Shown here piece after piece: positions 7,093 through 15,680 of a stretch of 41,822 nt of DNA. Below the pieces are notes generated by a model. It worked only from the letters and a program-made list of their open reading frames with translations, did no database searches and was not told the DNA's origin. This DNA comes from Fibrobacter sp. (GTDB taxonomy: Bacteria > Fibrobacterota > Fibrobacteria > Fibrobacterales > Fibrobacteraceae): the NCBI GenBank assembly GCA_017503015.1, contig JAFVTX010000011.1, forward strand, positions 1-41,822, in the 5' to 3' direction. Position numbers and translations under genes: made by a program. Every line of letters begins with the position of its first letter. The first letter of the stretch is position 1.

Positions 7093-8091
7093 CTACTTCA
7101 GTTGCTCCAGCGGGAACAACACGCTCATGCCGGGTCTCAGGTTTTCCACCTCTACCGTGGGGCGCAGGCGCACTTCGAAAGTCTTCAGGTCAAAGCCGCC
7201 GCTTTCCTTGGAGCTTTTCCAGGTGGCATAGTCCCCAACGGGGGCAATGTAGGACACCTCCATCTCCACGGCAGCGTTCAGCGCCGGAACCGGCAGAACA
7301 AAAGTCTTGCCCTTGGTCACGTTCTTCAAGAAATCTTCCCGCAGGTGGAACACCGCCCAGGCATCCTTCAGGTCGGTCACGGCGATTACCGGCATGCCCG
7401 CCCCCACGACCTCGCCTTCTTCCACCACCTTCAGGGTGACCTCGCCCGCGATGGGGCTCTTGATTTTTGTTTCTTCCAGATAGGCGTTCACCTCGGCGTT
7501 GGCACCTTCGGCCTGTTTCACCAGTGCCTCTGCCGCCTCCTTGTCTTCGTCGCGGGCGCCTGCCAGGGCCATCTCATACTGGGCCCGAGCCGCATCGGCA
7601 GCTCCCTGGGAGGCCTTCATCTGGGTTTCGGCCTCGTCCCGCTTCTGCAGCGGGAGCACGCCTTCGTTATAAAGTTTCTGTACACGGTCGTAGGTGCTCT
7701 TTGCCAGGTTGGCGGCATCTTGTGCACGGGCCGCCATGGCCTTCAGGGCCTTGACGTCTTCGGAGCGGGCACCGTTTTTCGCCTTGTTGGCCTGGGCCTT
7801 GGCCGCCCCCAGCGCTCCCTGGGCCTGCATCTTCTTGGCCTCGATTTCGGGGCTGTTGATGACCGCCACCAGGGCGTTTTTCTTGACGGTCTGGCCTTCA
7901 CGGACCAAAAGTTTTTCTATGCGTCCGGGAACTTTCCCCGCCACCAACACGCGGCGGGCCTCCATCTGGCCCTGCAAGTACTTGTCCTTCGGCTTTGTCG
8001 CAAATTCCTGAAGTTGCAGAATAGCCGCCACCATAAGGGCCACCAGCACGACAATCGCAAAAATCTTGCTTGCAAACTTTATCTTGTCCAT
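7093..8091 (-). CDS. HlyD-family periplasmic adaptor (membrane fusion protein)
   Basis: 332 residues: N-terminal membrane anchor (about 8-25), a lipoyl-type half (GKVPGRIEKLLVREGQTVKKNALVAVI, about 50-78), a long Ala/Lys/Glu coiled-coil hairpin (about 80-205), the second lipoyl half (KSPIAGEVTLKVVEEGEVVGAGMPVIAV) and a C-terminal beta domain ending LRPGMSVLFPLEQL. It bridges the ABC permeases to the TolC protein. The ATG overlaps the tolC stop by one base (TAATG), with an AAGGAA site inside the end of tolC, so it is translationally coupled. Family assignment is clear; the cargo is unknown. Confidence 0.92.
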   Translation of the reverse strand: MDKIKFASKIFAIVVLVALMVAAILQLQEFATKPKDKYLQGQMEARRVLVAGKVPGRIEKLLVREGQTVKKNALVAVINSPEIEAKKMQAQGALGAAKAQANKAKNGARSEDVKALKAMAARAQDAANLAKSTYDRVQKLYNEGVLPLQKRDEAETQMKASQGAADAARAQYEMALAGARDEDKEAAEALVKQAEGANAEVNAYLEETKIKSPIAGEVTLKVVEEGEVVGAGMPVIAVTDLKDAWAVFHLREDFLKNVTKGKTFVLPVPALNAAVEMEVSYIAPVGDYATWKSSKESGGFDLKTFEVRLRPTVEVENLRPGMSVLFPLEQLK

Positions 8092-9677
8092 TATTCCTTC
8101 CCCACAGTTTTGCTATTCAACATGGCTCCCGCCTGTTCCACCTCGCCGCTAGCTTCCAGCAGGCCAAGCCAGGCGATGACCGCATCGTAATGGGCCTTCA
8201 AATCGGCCACCTGAAGGCGCGACAGCGCAAGTTCTGCATCCACCACGTCCAGGCCCGTAGCAAGGCCGGACTCGTAGGCCAGCTTTTGGCTGCGGAGAGC
8301 CTCGTCCGCAAGTTCACGGGTTTTCTTCAGGCTCTCCAGACGGCCCTTGGCATGCTCCAGCTCCCGCCAGCGCTTTTCTACCAAAAGGCCGATGTTGTCC
8401 AGGGTCTGCTCTTCCATACTGGCCAGGGAGCGGTCCATGGCCTTGGCGTTTGCCACCTTGGAACGGGTCTCGCCACCCTTGAACAAATCCCACTGTGCCT
8501 TGGCACCTACGGCCCATTCAGGCTCCAGAATGGTCAGGTCCTTGGTGTAGAGTTCCTTGTAGGCAAAAAGCGCTACCGTCGGGAAATAGTCCGCACGGGC
8601 GGCACTCACCGCATCCTGGCTGCGCTTGCGCTCCGTACGGAGCTGTCTCAGTCCCGGATGGTTCTCCCTGGCCTTCTGCTTGATTTCTTCCATGGTCCGA
8701 ACACTTTCCGGAGCTTCCACCGGTGTAACCGCCGTAATGTTCGTGTCCGTATGGAGCAGGCTTGCAAGAGCCATCCGGGCAAGGGACTGGTCCCGCAGAG
8801 CGTCGTCGTAGGCGTTTTCTGCTTCGGCCAGCGCCACTTCGGCGCGGAGCCTTTCCGCCTTGCTGATCTGGCCGCTGGCCTCCAGCTTCTTGGAGCGCTC
8901 CAGGTGTTCTTCCAGATTCTTCTTGGTGTTCTCCCGCATCACCGCCAGTTCTTCGGCCAGCCTAAGGGTAAAGTACTTGGTGGCCACGTCCATCAAGATG
9001 GCATTTTGCGCCATGTCAAAAGCGGCCTTCTTGGCGTTTACGTTTTCCTTGGCGGCATCGTAGGCGGAATAAATCTTGAGACCCGTAAAAATGGGCCAGA
9101 TGGCTGTAAGTCGAGCATTAAAGAACAGTTCGTCCTGGACCTTCATCCGGAATTCGGCATCGTCAATCTGGGATTTTGCCGCATCCATCTGCTGTTGAGT
9201 AGCGGCGGCATACTCGTCGGCCTTCTGCTGGGCGATTTCCTGGGCGGTCCCTCCAAGCCGACTTTTAGCGAAAGCATCTGCCTGGGCTTCGGACAGCCCC
9301 TGAGCCAATGCACCGTTGTAGGCCTGGGCATACCCTGCACTGGCCTGGTTATAGGCGTCAATGTAGGCCTTGGAATAGGCGGCAGCCGGAGCCACCGTAG
9401 ATAGCCCGCCAGCAATGCCGCTCAGGGCCTGCTGAATTTCACCTAAATCGATATAGATGGGGTCGTTAATTCTCGTAACGCCTGCGCTCAGGCTTACCGT
9501 AGGCATAAAACGGGAACGGGCCTCGCCCTGGGCGCTTTCGGCCATGTCCACCTTGGCCTTTTCGGCCTTGATTTGCGCATTACCGGACTTGGCCATTGAA
9601 AGCGCGTCTTGCAGGGTGATAGGCGCCGACCACGCCAGCGCCGCCCCAAACAGAAAGCACAAAACACAACGCTCCAT
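8091..9677 (-). CDS. TolC-family outer membrane efflux protein
   Basis: The 528-residue protein has a signal peptide (residues 1-17) and the duplicated TolC repeat: ITLQDALSMAKSGNAQIKAEKAKVD at the start, and a second long-helix half (VRTMEEIKQKARENHPGLRQLRTERKRSQDAVSAARADYFP). It is longer than usual because of an Ala/Gln/Tyr-rich helical stretch at about 95-170, after the first strand pair, which I take to be an extended periplasmic or surface segment. It opens the exporter operon. A TATCTT -10 lies 8 nt before the ATG and there is no Shine-Dalgarno, so the operon mRNA is probably leaderless. Confidence 0.92.
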   Translation of the reverse strand: MERCVLCFLFGAALAWSAPITLQDALSMAKSGNAQIKAEKAKVDMAESAQGEARSRFMPTVSLSAGVTRINDPIYIDLGEIQQALSGIAGGLSTVAPAAAYSKAYIDAYNQASAGYAQAYNGALAQGLSEAQADAFAKSRLGGTAQEIAQQKADEYAAATQQQMDAAKSQIDDAEFRMKVQDELFFNARLTAIWPIFTGLKIYSAYDAAKENVNAKKAAFDMAQNAILMDVATKYFTLRLAEELAVMRENTKKNLEEHLERSKKLEASGQISKAERLRAEVALAEAENAYDDALRDQSLARMALASLLHTDTNITAVTPVEAPESVRTMEEIKQKARENHPGLRQLRTERKRSQDAVSAARADYFPTVALFAYKELYTKDLTILEPEWAVGAKAQWDLFKGGETRSKVANAKAMDRSLASMEEQTLDNIGLLVEKRWRELEHAKGRLESLKKTRELADEALRSQKLAYESGLATGLDVVDAELALSRLQVADLKAHYDAVIAWLGLLEASGEVEQAGAMLNSKTVGKE

Positions 9678-9685
9678 AGCCCCAA

Positions 9686-9691
9686 AAGATA
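9686..9691 (-). promoter_or_regulatory. -10 box of the TolC-HlyD-ABC operon
   Basis: Minus-strand TATCTT, 8 nt before the ATG at 9677; transcription would begin at or next to the start codon. Confidence 0.45.
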
Positions 9692-9773
9692 CAAAATTCG
9701 GAGCTATGGATTCTTACAGAATTGTTTCTTGTAAAAGTTTAGTGTATTACAATTGCGACTTTGGATTCACCGC

Positions 9774-11393
9774 TTACTTTCCAACGGTGGGTTCGGCGAC
9801 CTTCCAGGCAGAAGCCTCGTAACCCATGGTAGAGTAATCGGTGCGTTGCAGGCTCTTGCCGTAACCATCAGCCTCTTCCAGCCCCTTCCAGGTATCGGAA
9901 TAGAGCGTGGCGTCGGACCAGTCGTAGTACCACTGGACTACAGATGTTAAGGACGGATCGGTTTCACTGTACACAGCATCATCAAAATCGAAGGGTTCTT
10001 TTATCGCAACCGTTTCACCGCGGTTCGAAAGCTTACCCTTATAGAGGCAAATCTGCACGTCGCTTGCAATCTTGTAATCGGTGCGAATGGCGCCCGTATC
10101 CCTCTCTAGGGAGTCCGAAAGCAACAACACCCTGCCACCTGCAGGCACAATAGTTCCCGAAGTGAACTCCATGTTGACGCCCTCTACCTTCCAGCCCTTG
10201 TTCTTGGATTTCTTGGCCACGTAGAGGTTCACTGCCGTATCGGCCTTGTTCACAATCTCCATAAATTCGAAAGGCACTACGGCACCACCCTCCATGGGAT
10301 GGTAGTAAATTTCGTCGATAAAGAGGGGACCCACCTTCAGGGCCTCGTTTGCAGCCCCCTTGGTGGCCTTTTTCATGGCGCCCTGGGCCGTAGAGCCGTC
10401 GCTCACGTCTATGATACCGCTACTCAGGTTGCTTGCCGCCAGGAGCAGGCTGGATTCGCCACCGGTCTTCTTGCCGCCCACCGTTTCGTAGAGGTAGTAA
10501 GAACCGCCATTGGTGTGCAAGTAAATCACTTCACCGAACACGGACTCGTCATCGGCAGGGAGCACCAGGTATCCCTTGGCAGGAACTTTTCCCTTCTTGA
10601 TGGTCCATGATGCATTCTTGTACTTGGATTCAAAAATCCAGCCAGTCACATCCACTTCCTTGTCGCCGGAATTGTAAAGTTCCACCCAGCCGTTATCCGT
10701 TCCCAGCACAAAGGGCTGGATTTCGTTCAGGCGGACCGTAATGGGTTCAACATATTCGTCAGCAGCACCGGGGTTACCCCACTCCTTTTTGCTTGCAGCC
10801 CAGGCACTGGCCTGGCTGGGGTTTCCGCCCACGAACACGAGGCTGCTGCCGTTACCGTCGGCAAGGCTCGGCCAAGGCGGTTCCTTGCTGAAGGAACAGC
10901 TCACGTCGCCAGCACCCGTCAGCTTCACGTCGATAACGTCACCTTCGTTGGAAAGCTTGGCAATGGAATCGGTCTTTACGTCCTTTTCCCAGGGGCCAAA
11001 CAGACGTCCCGCAAAATCCGGATAGGTCTTCTTGAACAGGTCGGGGTCGTTGGTCACCACGATGTATTCGTTGGTATCCAGAGGTTCCGCAGGGAAATAA
11101 TAAGTCACCGCCCCGTCCAGATGGAGGTTAAAGTACTGCATGTCGCTCATGGCAGACCCGCCGATAATTTTCAGTTCCACCCATTCAAGAGCTGAATTTT
11201 CGGGAGCGTTGTACATGACTTCGGTAATCATCACGTAGGCGCCACCCGCCTCGGTGGAATTCTGGTCGTAGCCACTGTCTTCACCTTTCGGGTCGTCGCC
11301 GCTACTAGAAGAACTGTCGGAACAAGCCGAAAACAAGCCAGCCATGGCAAAGGTTGCCACCGCACCTACTATAGACCATTTTTTCGAGAGCAT
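9774..11393 (-). CDS. Lipoprotein with three lamin-tail domains
   Basis: A lipoprotein (lipobox LFSAC, followed by DSSSSSGDD) of about 539 residues carrying three lamin-tail-type beta-sandwich repeats, each opening with an (I/L)xEI(M/Q/Y) strand and a WVEL/FMEI strand: YVMITEVMYNAPENSALEWVEL, then VRLNEIQPFVLGTDNGWVELYN, then LFIDEIYYHPMEGG with FEFMEIVN. The start is ATG at 11393, because the AAAGGAGG 7 nt upstream is a strong ribosome site; the further ATG at 11414 would have that site inside the protein. Lamin-tail proteins in bacteria are surface or periplasmic and are often encoded near VTC, DUF4956 and CotH genes; the VTC operon is 2 kb upstream here. Confidence 0.85.
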   Translation of the reverse strand: MLSKKWSIVGAVATFAMAGLFSACSDSSSSSGDDPKGEDSGYDQNSTEAGGAYVMITEVMYNAPENSALEWVELKIIGGSAMSDMQYFNLHLDGAVTYYFPAEPLDTNEYIVVTNDPDLFKKTYPDFAGRLFGPWEKDVKTDSIAKLSNEGDVIDVKLTGAGDVSCSFSKEPPWPSLADGNGSSLVFVGGNPSQASAWAASKKEWGNPGAADEYVEPITVRLNEIQPFVLGTDNGWVELYNSGDKEVDVTGWIFESKYKNASWTIKKGKVPAKGYLVLPADDESVFGEVIYLHTNGGSYYLYETVGGKKTGGESSLLLAASNLSSGIIDVSDGSTAQGAMKKATKGAANEALKVGPLFIDEIYYHPMEGGAVVPFEFMEIVNKADTAVNLYVAKKSKNKGWKVEGVNMEFTSGTIVPAGGRVLLLSDSLERDTGAIRTDYKIASDVQICLYKGKLSNRGETVAIKEPFDFDDAVYSETDPSLTSVVQWYYDWSDATLYSDTWKGLEEADGYGKSLQRTDYSTMGYEASAWKVAEPTVGK

Positions 11394-11459
11394 AGAGCCT
11401 CCTTTCATTGACAAAAAATAACTTTTTTGTTTTCCCGAAATAAAACATTTTCAACCGTT

Positions 11460-12350
11460 CTAAGGTTTATAATACGCATAGGGCACCCAGTCAACACCTA
11501 TATGTATCCAATCCGATATATTGCGGTGGGGGTATTCAATTTCTTCCCCATCGTAATAACTTTGATAAAAGTCAACTTCTCCTTTTATGTAATCTTCACG
11601 TTGCCTAAACAATGGATACATGCCGTCACAAAAAAGACATGCATTTAGGCACACCTGTAAAAGAGAATCCGAAACAACCATGGAATCTTTCGTAAAATAG
11701 CAATAATCCAAAATCAATTCTATTTTTTCATGATTCAAAGTAAAGCCTCCGTCCTCATAAGACATGCTGTCCATCACTTCCGGCAGGAACATCTTATAAA
11801 CTAAATGAACAATGTTTTTTTCGGAGTCCTCTATTTCAACATCAACTACACCTGAAGAATCCGCTAAAATCAACAAGTTGTCTTCCATAGCTTTTTCCGT
11901 TCCCTTAAGCATATCCATATCGTCAAAAAATACTATAGAATTTTCATAATGGAGTGGGAAATCATTCCTTCCAGAATACGACCTGTCAGAAGCATAAGAC
12001 AATATTCCATGCATAGAATCATTCCTCGTTCTCACTTTCACATTTGAAAAATCCATAGTTCCATTGTGATATGTATGAACCGACCCAGAAGACCCATCTG
12101 GTCTATGGCTTACATTACTCGTAGAAGTTACCAACCCCAATGCTGCTAAACCACACTCATAATTTCCAGATCCCCTATAGTAGCATTTTTCTGAAAGAAC
12201 CAGCTTCTGCCCATTGGTAAATAGAAAGGGACCCTCAATATCAACGTCATATTCGCGAATGTCAAAACCCGCATTAGAACTCGGTCCAAACAGACTTCCA
12301 CAAGACGAAAAAAAGAGTGCCAATAAAGCAATAACAAGCAATAATTTCAT
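11460..12350 (-). CDS. Lipoprotein, paralogue of its upstream neighbour
   Basis: A 296-residue lipoprotein: signal MKLLLVIALLALFFSSC, Cys at 17. The mature protein shares a sequence plan with the gene immediately upstream: a GPFLF or GDFLF strand, a Cys-containing (C-Y)...YECGLAALG or LPKCGLYAYG segment, a FSNVKVRTRNDSMHGILSY or FSKTRIYTKKDTVHSVISY stretch, and an acidic GVVDVEIED or GVVEFELVD segment. Its ATG overlaps the upstream stop (ATGA). The gene is clearly AT-richer than the lamin-tail and VTC genes on each side. I know of no function; the pair is probably envelope-located. Confidence 0.75.
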   Translation of the reverse strand: MKLLLVIALLALFFSSCGSLFGPSSNAGFDIREYDVDIEGPFLFTNGQKLVLSEKCYYRGSGNYECGLAALGLVTSTSNVSHRPDGSSGSVHTYHNGTMDFSNVKVRTRNDSMHGILSYASDRSYSGRNDFPLHYENSIVFFDDMDMLKGTEKAMEDNLLILADSSGVVDVEIEDSEKNIVHLVYKMFLPEVMDSMSYEDGGFTLNHEKIELILDYCYFTKDSMVVSDSLLQVCLNACLFCDGMYPLFRQREDYIKGEVDFYQSYYDGEEIEYPHRNISDWIHIGVDWVPYAYYKP

Positions 12351-13309
12351 AGGCCGCCTTTATTATAAAAAAAAACTCTATTGCCTTGAGAATAGAAATG
12401 AATGTATTGGCCATATACAAGTGATGTTCTTTGGGCTGGCCCCTCACCTTCGTCATACGAATAGCTCTTTTCTTTATTTAGGCGCCCCCCATACCGAGGA
12501 GGGGATTGAACAAAAGGAAGAAAGGAACCATAAACTCTATCAGATTGTGCTGCGCATTTTTTTAGAATTGAAACAGGGATAAATTCGCTTTCACTGGTAG
12601 AATCAGAAATTATATTTTCATAAAAACAAGAATCATTTATAAACGAAAAAAAAGGATTGTCCTTTTTCAAGGCAACGCCCTCATCATTCCAAACAATATA
12701 ATCCTTGGAACGATGCACTTGCATTTGATAATTTATATGTACATGTTTTCTTGCGGCATCAACCAATTCAAACTCCACGACACCGTCATCATCCGCTTCT
12801 ATCAACATCGGGTTATTCCTTTGCATGCAGAACTCCACACTCTTCGGCCAGCGCAAACCTTCATATTTTTTCATCTCCAAATTTTCTTTCTCAAAAAAAG
12901 AAGCATCCTCACTTAAATCTATATTTCCGAATGGGCGTACAACCTCTAGCCTTGCATTGAGCGAAATTCTTTCATAGGAAATACAATCATTTCCATCATT
13001 TCCAATCAACACATAAGATATTACAGAATGTACTGTATCTTTTTTTGTGTATATCCTGGTTTTCGAAAAATCAACATTGTCAAAGAGAGCATTATATCCA
13101 GTTCCAATGCCATATGCGTATAAGCCACATTTGGGCAACATTCCTTCTTCATGATAGATGCAGGCCTCAACAAAAAAAATAGGCCACTCATAGTCAAAAA
13201 GAAAATCTCCAGACATTTTAGATTTATGTAGCAAGGATTCTTCGCTACTACTAGGATTACCACAGCCCCAAAACAGCACGCACAACATTATGGCACATAT
13301 TCCACGCAT
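12347..13309 (-). CDS. Lipoprotein, first of a paralogous pair
   Basis: About 320 residues; signal MRGICAIMLCVLFWGC with lipobox WGC then GNPSSSEES. It shares the domain plan of the gene that follows it, including the CGLYAYG segment and the VHSVISYVLIG strand, but has a different C-terminal third (SYSYDEGEGPAQRTSLVYGQY). The start is the ATG at 13309, with GAGG 5 nt upstream; the GTG at 13315 overlaps that site. It overlaps its paralogue by ATGA, so the two are translated together. The AT-rich composition suggests a history different from the flanking genes. Confidence 0.75.
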   Translation of the reverse strand: MRGICAIMLCVLFWGCGNPSSSEESLLHKSKMSGDFLFDYEWPIFFVEACIYHEEGMLPKCGLYAYGIGTGYNALFDNVDFSKTRIYTKKDTVHSVISYVLIGNDGNDCISYERISLNARLEVVRPFGNIDLSEDASFFEKENLEMKKYEGLRWPKSVEFCMQRNNPMLIEADDDGVVEFELVDAARKHVHINYQMQVHRSKDYIVWNDEGVALKKDNPFFSFINDSCFYENIISDSTSESEFIPVSILKKCAAQSDRVYGSFLPFVQSPPRYGGRLNKEKSYSYDEGEGPAQRTSLVYGQYIHFYSQGNRVFFYNKGGL

Positions 13310-13417
13310 TTTCACCTCAACAATAGCAAAGGTATGTGGGGAAGATATGATGGCTCAACTTGTTCACTTTTTTCATTTTCTCCCCCACTAGAATTTAAAA
13401 ATGCGGATGCACCGCCA

Positions 13418-14236
13418 TTAAAAATTTCCCGCGAGCCTTGTCCAATAGGGGTCCTTGAAATCCTTGGGGTGTTCATAGACCCTGGACCATTCCGCAGCAG
13501 CATTTCCGAATTTAGAAAAACCGCCCCGCTGCAGGTTCAAGAAACGTATCAAGTCAATCATCCAGAAGGGCACCTGGGAACAGGGGCACTTCAGTTCCAG
13601 CACGGCGTCGCAGCCCGGCTTGAAAAAGCGGGGCAGTCCCGTAGAATGCATGTAGTGGGGGTCCACCGTGTAGTCAAAACCCGTTTCCTCCCGAAAACGC
13701 ATGCCCGTATCGATAGTCACACGGGAATATTCTTCACGGAGCCCGAACCAGGCCCGGCGTTTGTACTGGGTCAAAAGTCTCGGGTGGGCGTTGTGCAGGT
13801 GGGTCTTGTACAAAAAATCTTTCAGGTACTTGCGGTCCGTATCGCTCTTGCAGGGCCAATCTTCGGGCTTCATATTCCAGACTTCGCCGGGGCTTATCCC
13901 CTTGACGGTGGCGCGGCTCTTGTAGCAGACCTCTTTCACCTTCCGCTTGCTTTCAAAGTGGAAGGTGCCGTCTTGTGCCGGGTGTTCACCATAGGTGCGA
14001 ATACGCATGTTGAAGCGGTCCAGCAGCCTCGCCTTTTTCCAGCCGAGGAATGTCCAGCGGTCCGAATCCAGATAGAGGTTGGTAATCCAGTAGAAATGAC
14101 CCGGCGTAATCTGGGAATAATGATCCTCTTCGCAATAGGGCGCAATGAATTCGCCGATACGGTCCGCCCATGCCACAGGAATGTGGTACTTGAGCTCGAA
14201 TCGCTCCAACAGGCTAAAACCGCGGGCTTCGGCCAT
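13418..14236 (-). CDS. VTC-domain polyphosphate polymerase-like protein
   Basis: A 272-residue stand-alone VTC domain (triphosphate tunnel metalloenzyme superfamily). Tunnel residues appear in order: ERFELKYHI (11-19), LYLDSD (54-59), RFNMRIRTYGE (74-84), FHFESKRKV (92-100), KSR (106-108), YKRR (158-161), IDTG (175-178), ELKCP (214-218) and GGFSKFG (238-244). In yeast Vtc4 this domain makes polyphosphate from ATP, with Mn. There is no SPX domain or membrane segment; membrane association would come through the DUF4956 protein of the same operon. Its ATG overlaps the stop of the TolC-like gene (TAATG). It is the last gene of the operon. A non-polyphosphate product is possible. Confidence 0.88.
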   Translation of the reverse strand: MAEARGFSLLERFELKYHIPVAWADRIGEFIAPYCEEDHYSQITPGHFYWITNLYLDSDRWTFLGWKKARLLDRFNMRIRTYGEHPAQDGTFHFESKRKVKEVCYKSRATVKGISPGEVWNMKPEDWPCKSDTDRKYLKDFLYKTHLHNAHPRLLTQYKRRAWFGLREEYSRVTIDTGMRFREETGFDYTVDPHYMHSTGLPRFFKPGCDAVLELKCPCSQVPFWMIDLIRFLNLQRGGFSKFGNAAAEWSRVYEHPKDFKDPYWTRLAGNF

Positions 14237-15627
14237 TACTTGAGGCCCTCCCGCAGGTGGTTTTTCACATTGGGATTTGCAAAGATACCCGTATAAGTCA
14301 GCAAGATAAGGTAACGATCAAAGATATCGTATTCAAGCTTCAGGGCCTTCAGGTCGCTTTCCAGGGCGCTTTCCCGGGCACGCAACAGCAAAAGCGGGTC
14401 CGCCCCTGCCGACTGGGCAAAGTCCTCAAAGAGGTTTCCGGCATTCACCTTCTCCACAAAGTCCTTCTGCACCTTCCACTGGGCCACCAGGGCCACGATT
14501 TCTTCGGACAGACGGGAAACTTTTTGCGTCAGGGTCCGCACGGCATCCAGGTAATCGCTTTCGGCGTCCAGTTCATCCACCTGATTGCGCAAGGCGTTCC
14601 CGTTGTTGTCATCCAGGAACGGGAGCCTCACTGCCAGATTCACAAAGAACTTGTCCTTCAGCTGACGGTCATCCTTGTCGGGCACCAGGAATTCTGCCGT
14701 ACCGTCGCAGTTGATGGAAGAGCATCCCGTCTTGTCCAGCCAATCCTTGTAATAGTCGTTGTAGGCACCATAGGGGCCCACGTCGCCGGCATCCAGTTCC
14801 TTGTATTTTTTCATCAGGGATTCAATCTTCAGGGAATAGCCAACACCGATATGGGAAATGAAATCGTTTCCCTTGGCCAGATCCCGCTTGGACTTGGCCT
14901 GTTCGTATTCCATCTTGGACTTGGCCTTCATGACTTCGGGGAACTGGTCGTTCACCGCAATGCCGTCTTGCAGTCCCTTGGCAAGTTCGTCCATGGTAGG
15001 GAGCCACGAGGTGTCCAGGCCTACGGAATCAAAGTCAGGCACCCAGGACTTGAGTTTCAGCTCCGCATCTTTCAGGGCGGTACTATCTCCCAGAAGTTCT
15101 GCACGGCGGGCGGATTCCTGCTCCAGGGCCACAATCAGGTCCTGGGAATTGAAGGTTTCGCTCCCAGCCTTCAGGTGGAGCACCTCGATGCGGTCCAGGT
15201 TCACCTGGTAGAGCTGCTTGTCAATTTCAGCAATCTTCCGGCGGATGACATAGCGGAGCGCCCGCTCGTAGCGGTCGTAAAGCAGGTACGAACGGTCCAC
15301 CGCCAGGCGGGCTTTCTGGTAATCCCGCAGGGTTTCGTACTGCCGCTTGTCCGCAGAGCCTATACCGAAGGACTTCGGCTTGAGGCGCAGTTCAAAGTCG
15401 TGCTTCGCAAAACTGAAACCGTCCAGCTGGTAACGGAATTCCAGATTGTCCCACAACTTGGTTCCCACATCCTGGGAAGCCGCCTGGGAGCGTTTCTCCG
15501 ACGTCTGGTAAACCGGATCCTTATCTACGGACTCCACCAGCTGCTCCCAGGTCAAGGGGGCGGCTACAGCGGTAGCGGAAAAGATTGCCGCAAAAGACGC
15601 AGTAATAAAAAGCCTATTATCGTACAT
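14236..15627 (-). CDS. Divergent TolC-like outer membrane protein of the VTC operon
   Basis: 463 residues with a signal peptide (ITASFAAIFSATAVAAP, cleavage near 23) and a largely helical body with heptad-like stretches (for example RYVIRRKIAEIDKQLYQVNLDRIEVLHL and SESDYLDAVRTLTQKVSRLSEEIVALVAQWK), with strand-like segments FEFRYQLDGFSF/FELRLKP and FFVNLAVRLPFLDD, as in outer membrane efflux proteins. Compared with the TolC at 8091-9677 it is divergent, with a Cys-containing loop (TGCSSINCDG, about 310-320). It sits between the HlyD-like and VTC genes. Residue identity to TolC is low by eye, so the call rests on architecture and context. Confidence 0.75.
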   Translation of the reverse strand: MYDNRLFITASFAAIFSATAVAAPLTWEQLVESVDKDPVYQTSEKRSQAASQDVGTKLWDNLEFRYQLDGFSFAKHDFELRLKPKSFGIGSADKRQYETLRDYQKARLAVDRSYLLYDRYERALRYVIRRKIAEIDKQLYQVNLDRIEVLHLKAGSETFNSQDLIVALEQESARRAELLGDSTALKDAELKLKSWVPDFDSVGLDTSWLPTMDELAKGLQDGIAVNDQFPEVMKAKSKMEYEQAKSKRDLAKGNDFISHIGVGYSLKIESLMKKYKELDAGDVGPYGAYNDYYKDWLDKTGCSSINCDGTAEFLVPDKDDRQLKDKFFVNLAVRLPFLDDNNGNALRNQVDELDAESDYLDAVRTLTQKVSRLSEEIVALVAQWKVQKDFVEKVNAGNLFEDFAQSAGADPLLLLRARESALESDLKALKLEYDIFDRYLILLTYTGIFANPNVKNHLREGLK

Positions 15628-15640
15628 TCACAAACCTATA

Positions 15641-15680
15641 CATTACTCACAACTCATCACTCATTACCCATTACTCATCG
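15641..15680. repeat. Low-complexity ACTCATCACTC-type spacer
   Basis: Degenerate repeats of CATTACTCA, ACTCATCACTC and CATTACCC lie between the HlyD-like gene and the TolC-like gene, running over the stop codon of the former. Similar spacers occur at 30525-30550 and 33880-33950. Confidence 0.6.

Noticed and set aside
7012-9404. Plus-strand frames of 392 and 444 residues
   Set aside because: Antisense to HlyD and TolC, both with clear family features.
11393-11414. Upstream ATG for the lamin-tail lipoprotein
   Set aside because: The strong AAAGGAGG site lies between it and the ATG at 11393, and the shorter form gives a standard lipoprotein signal.
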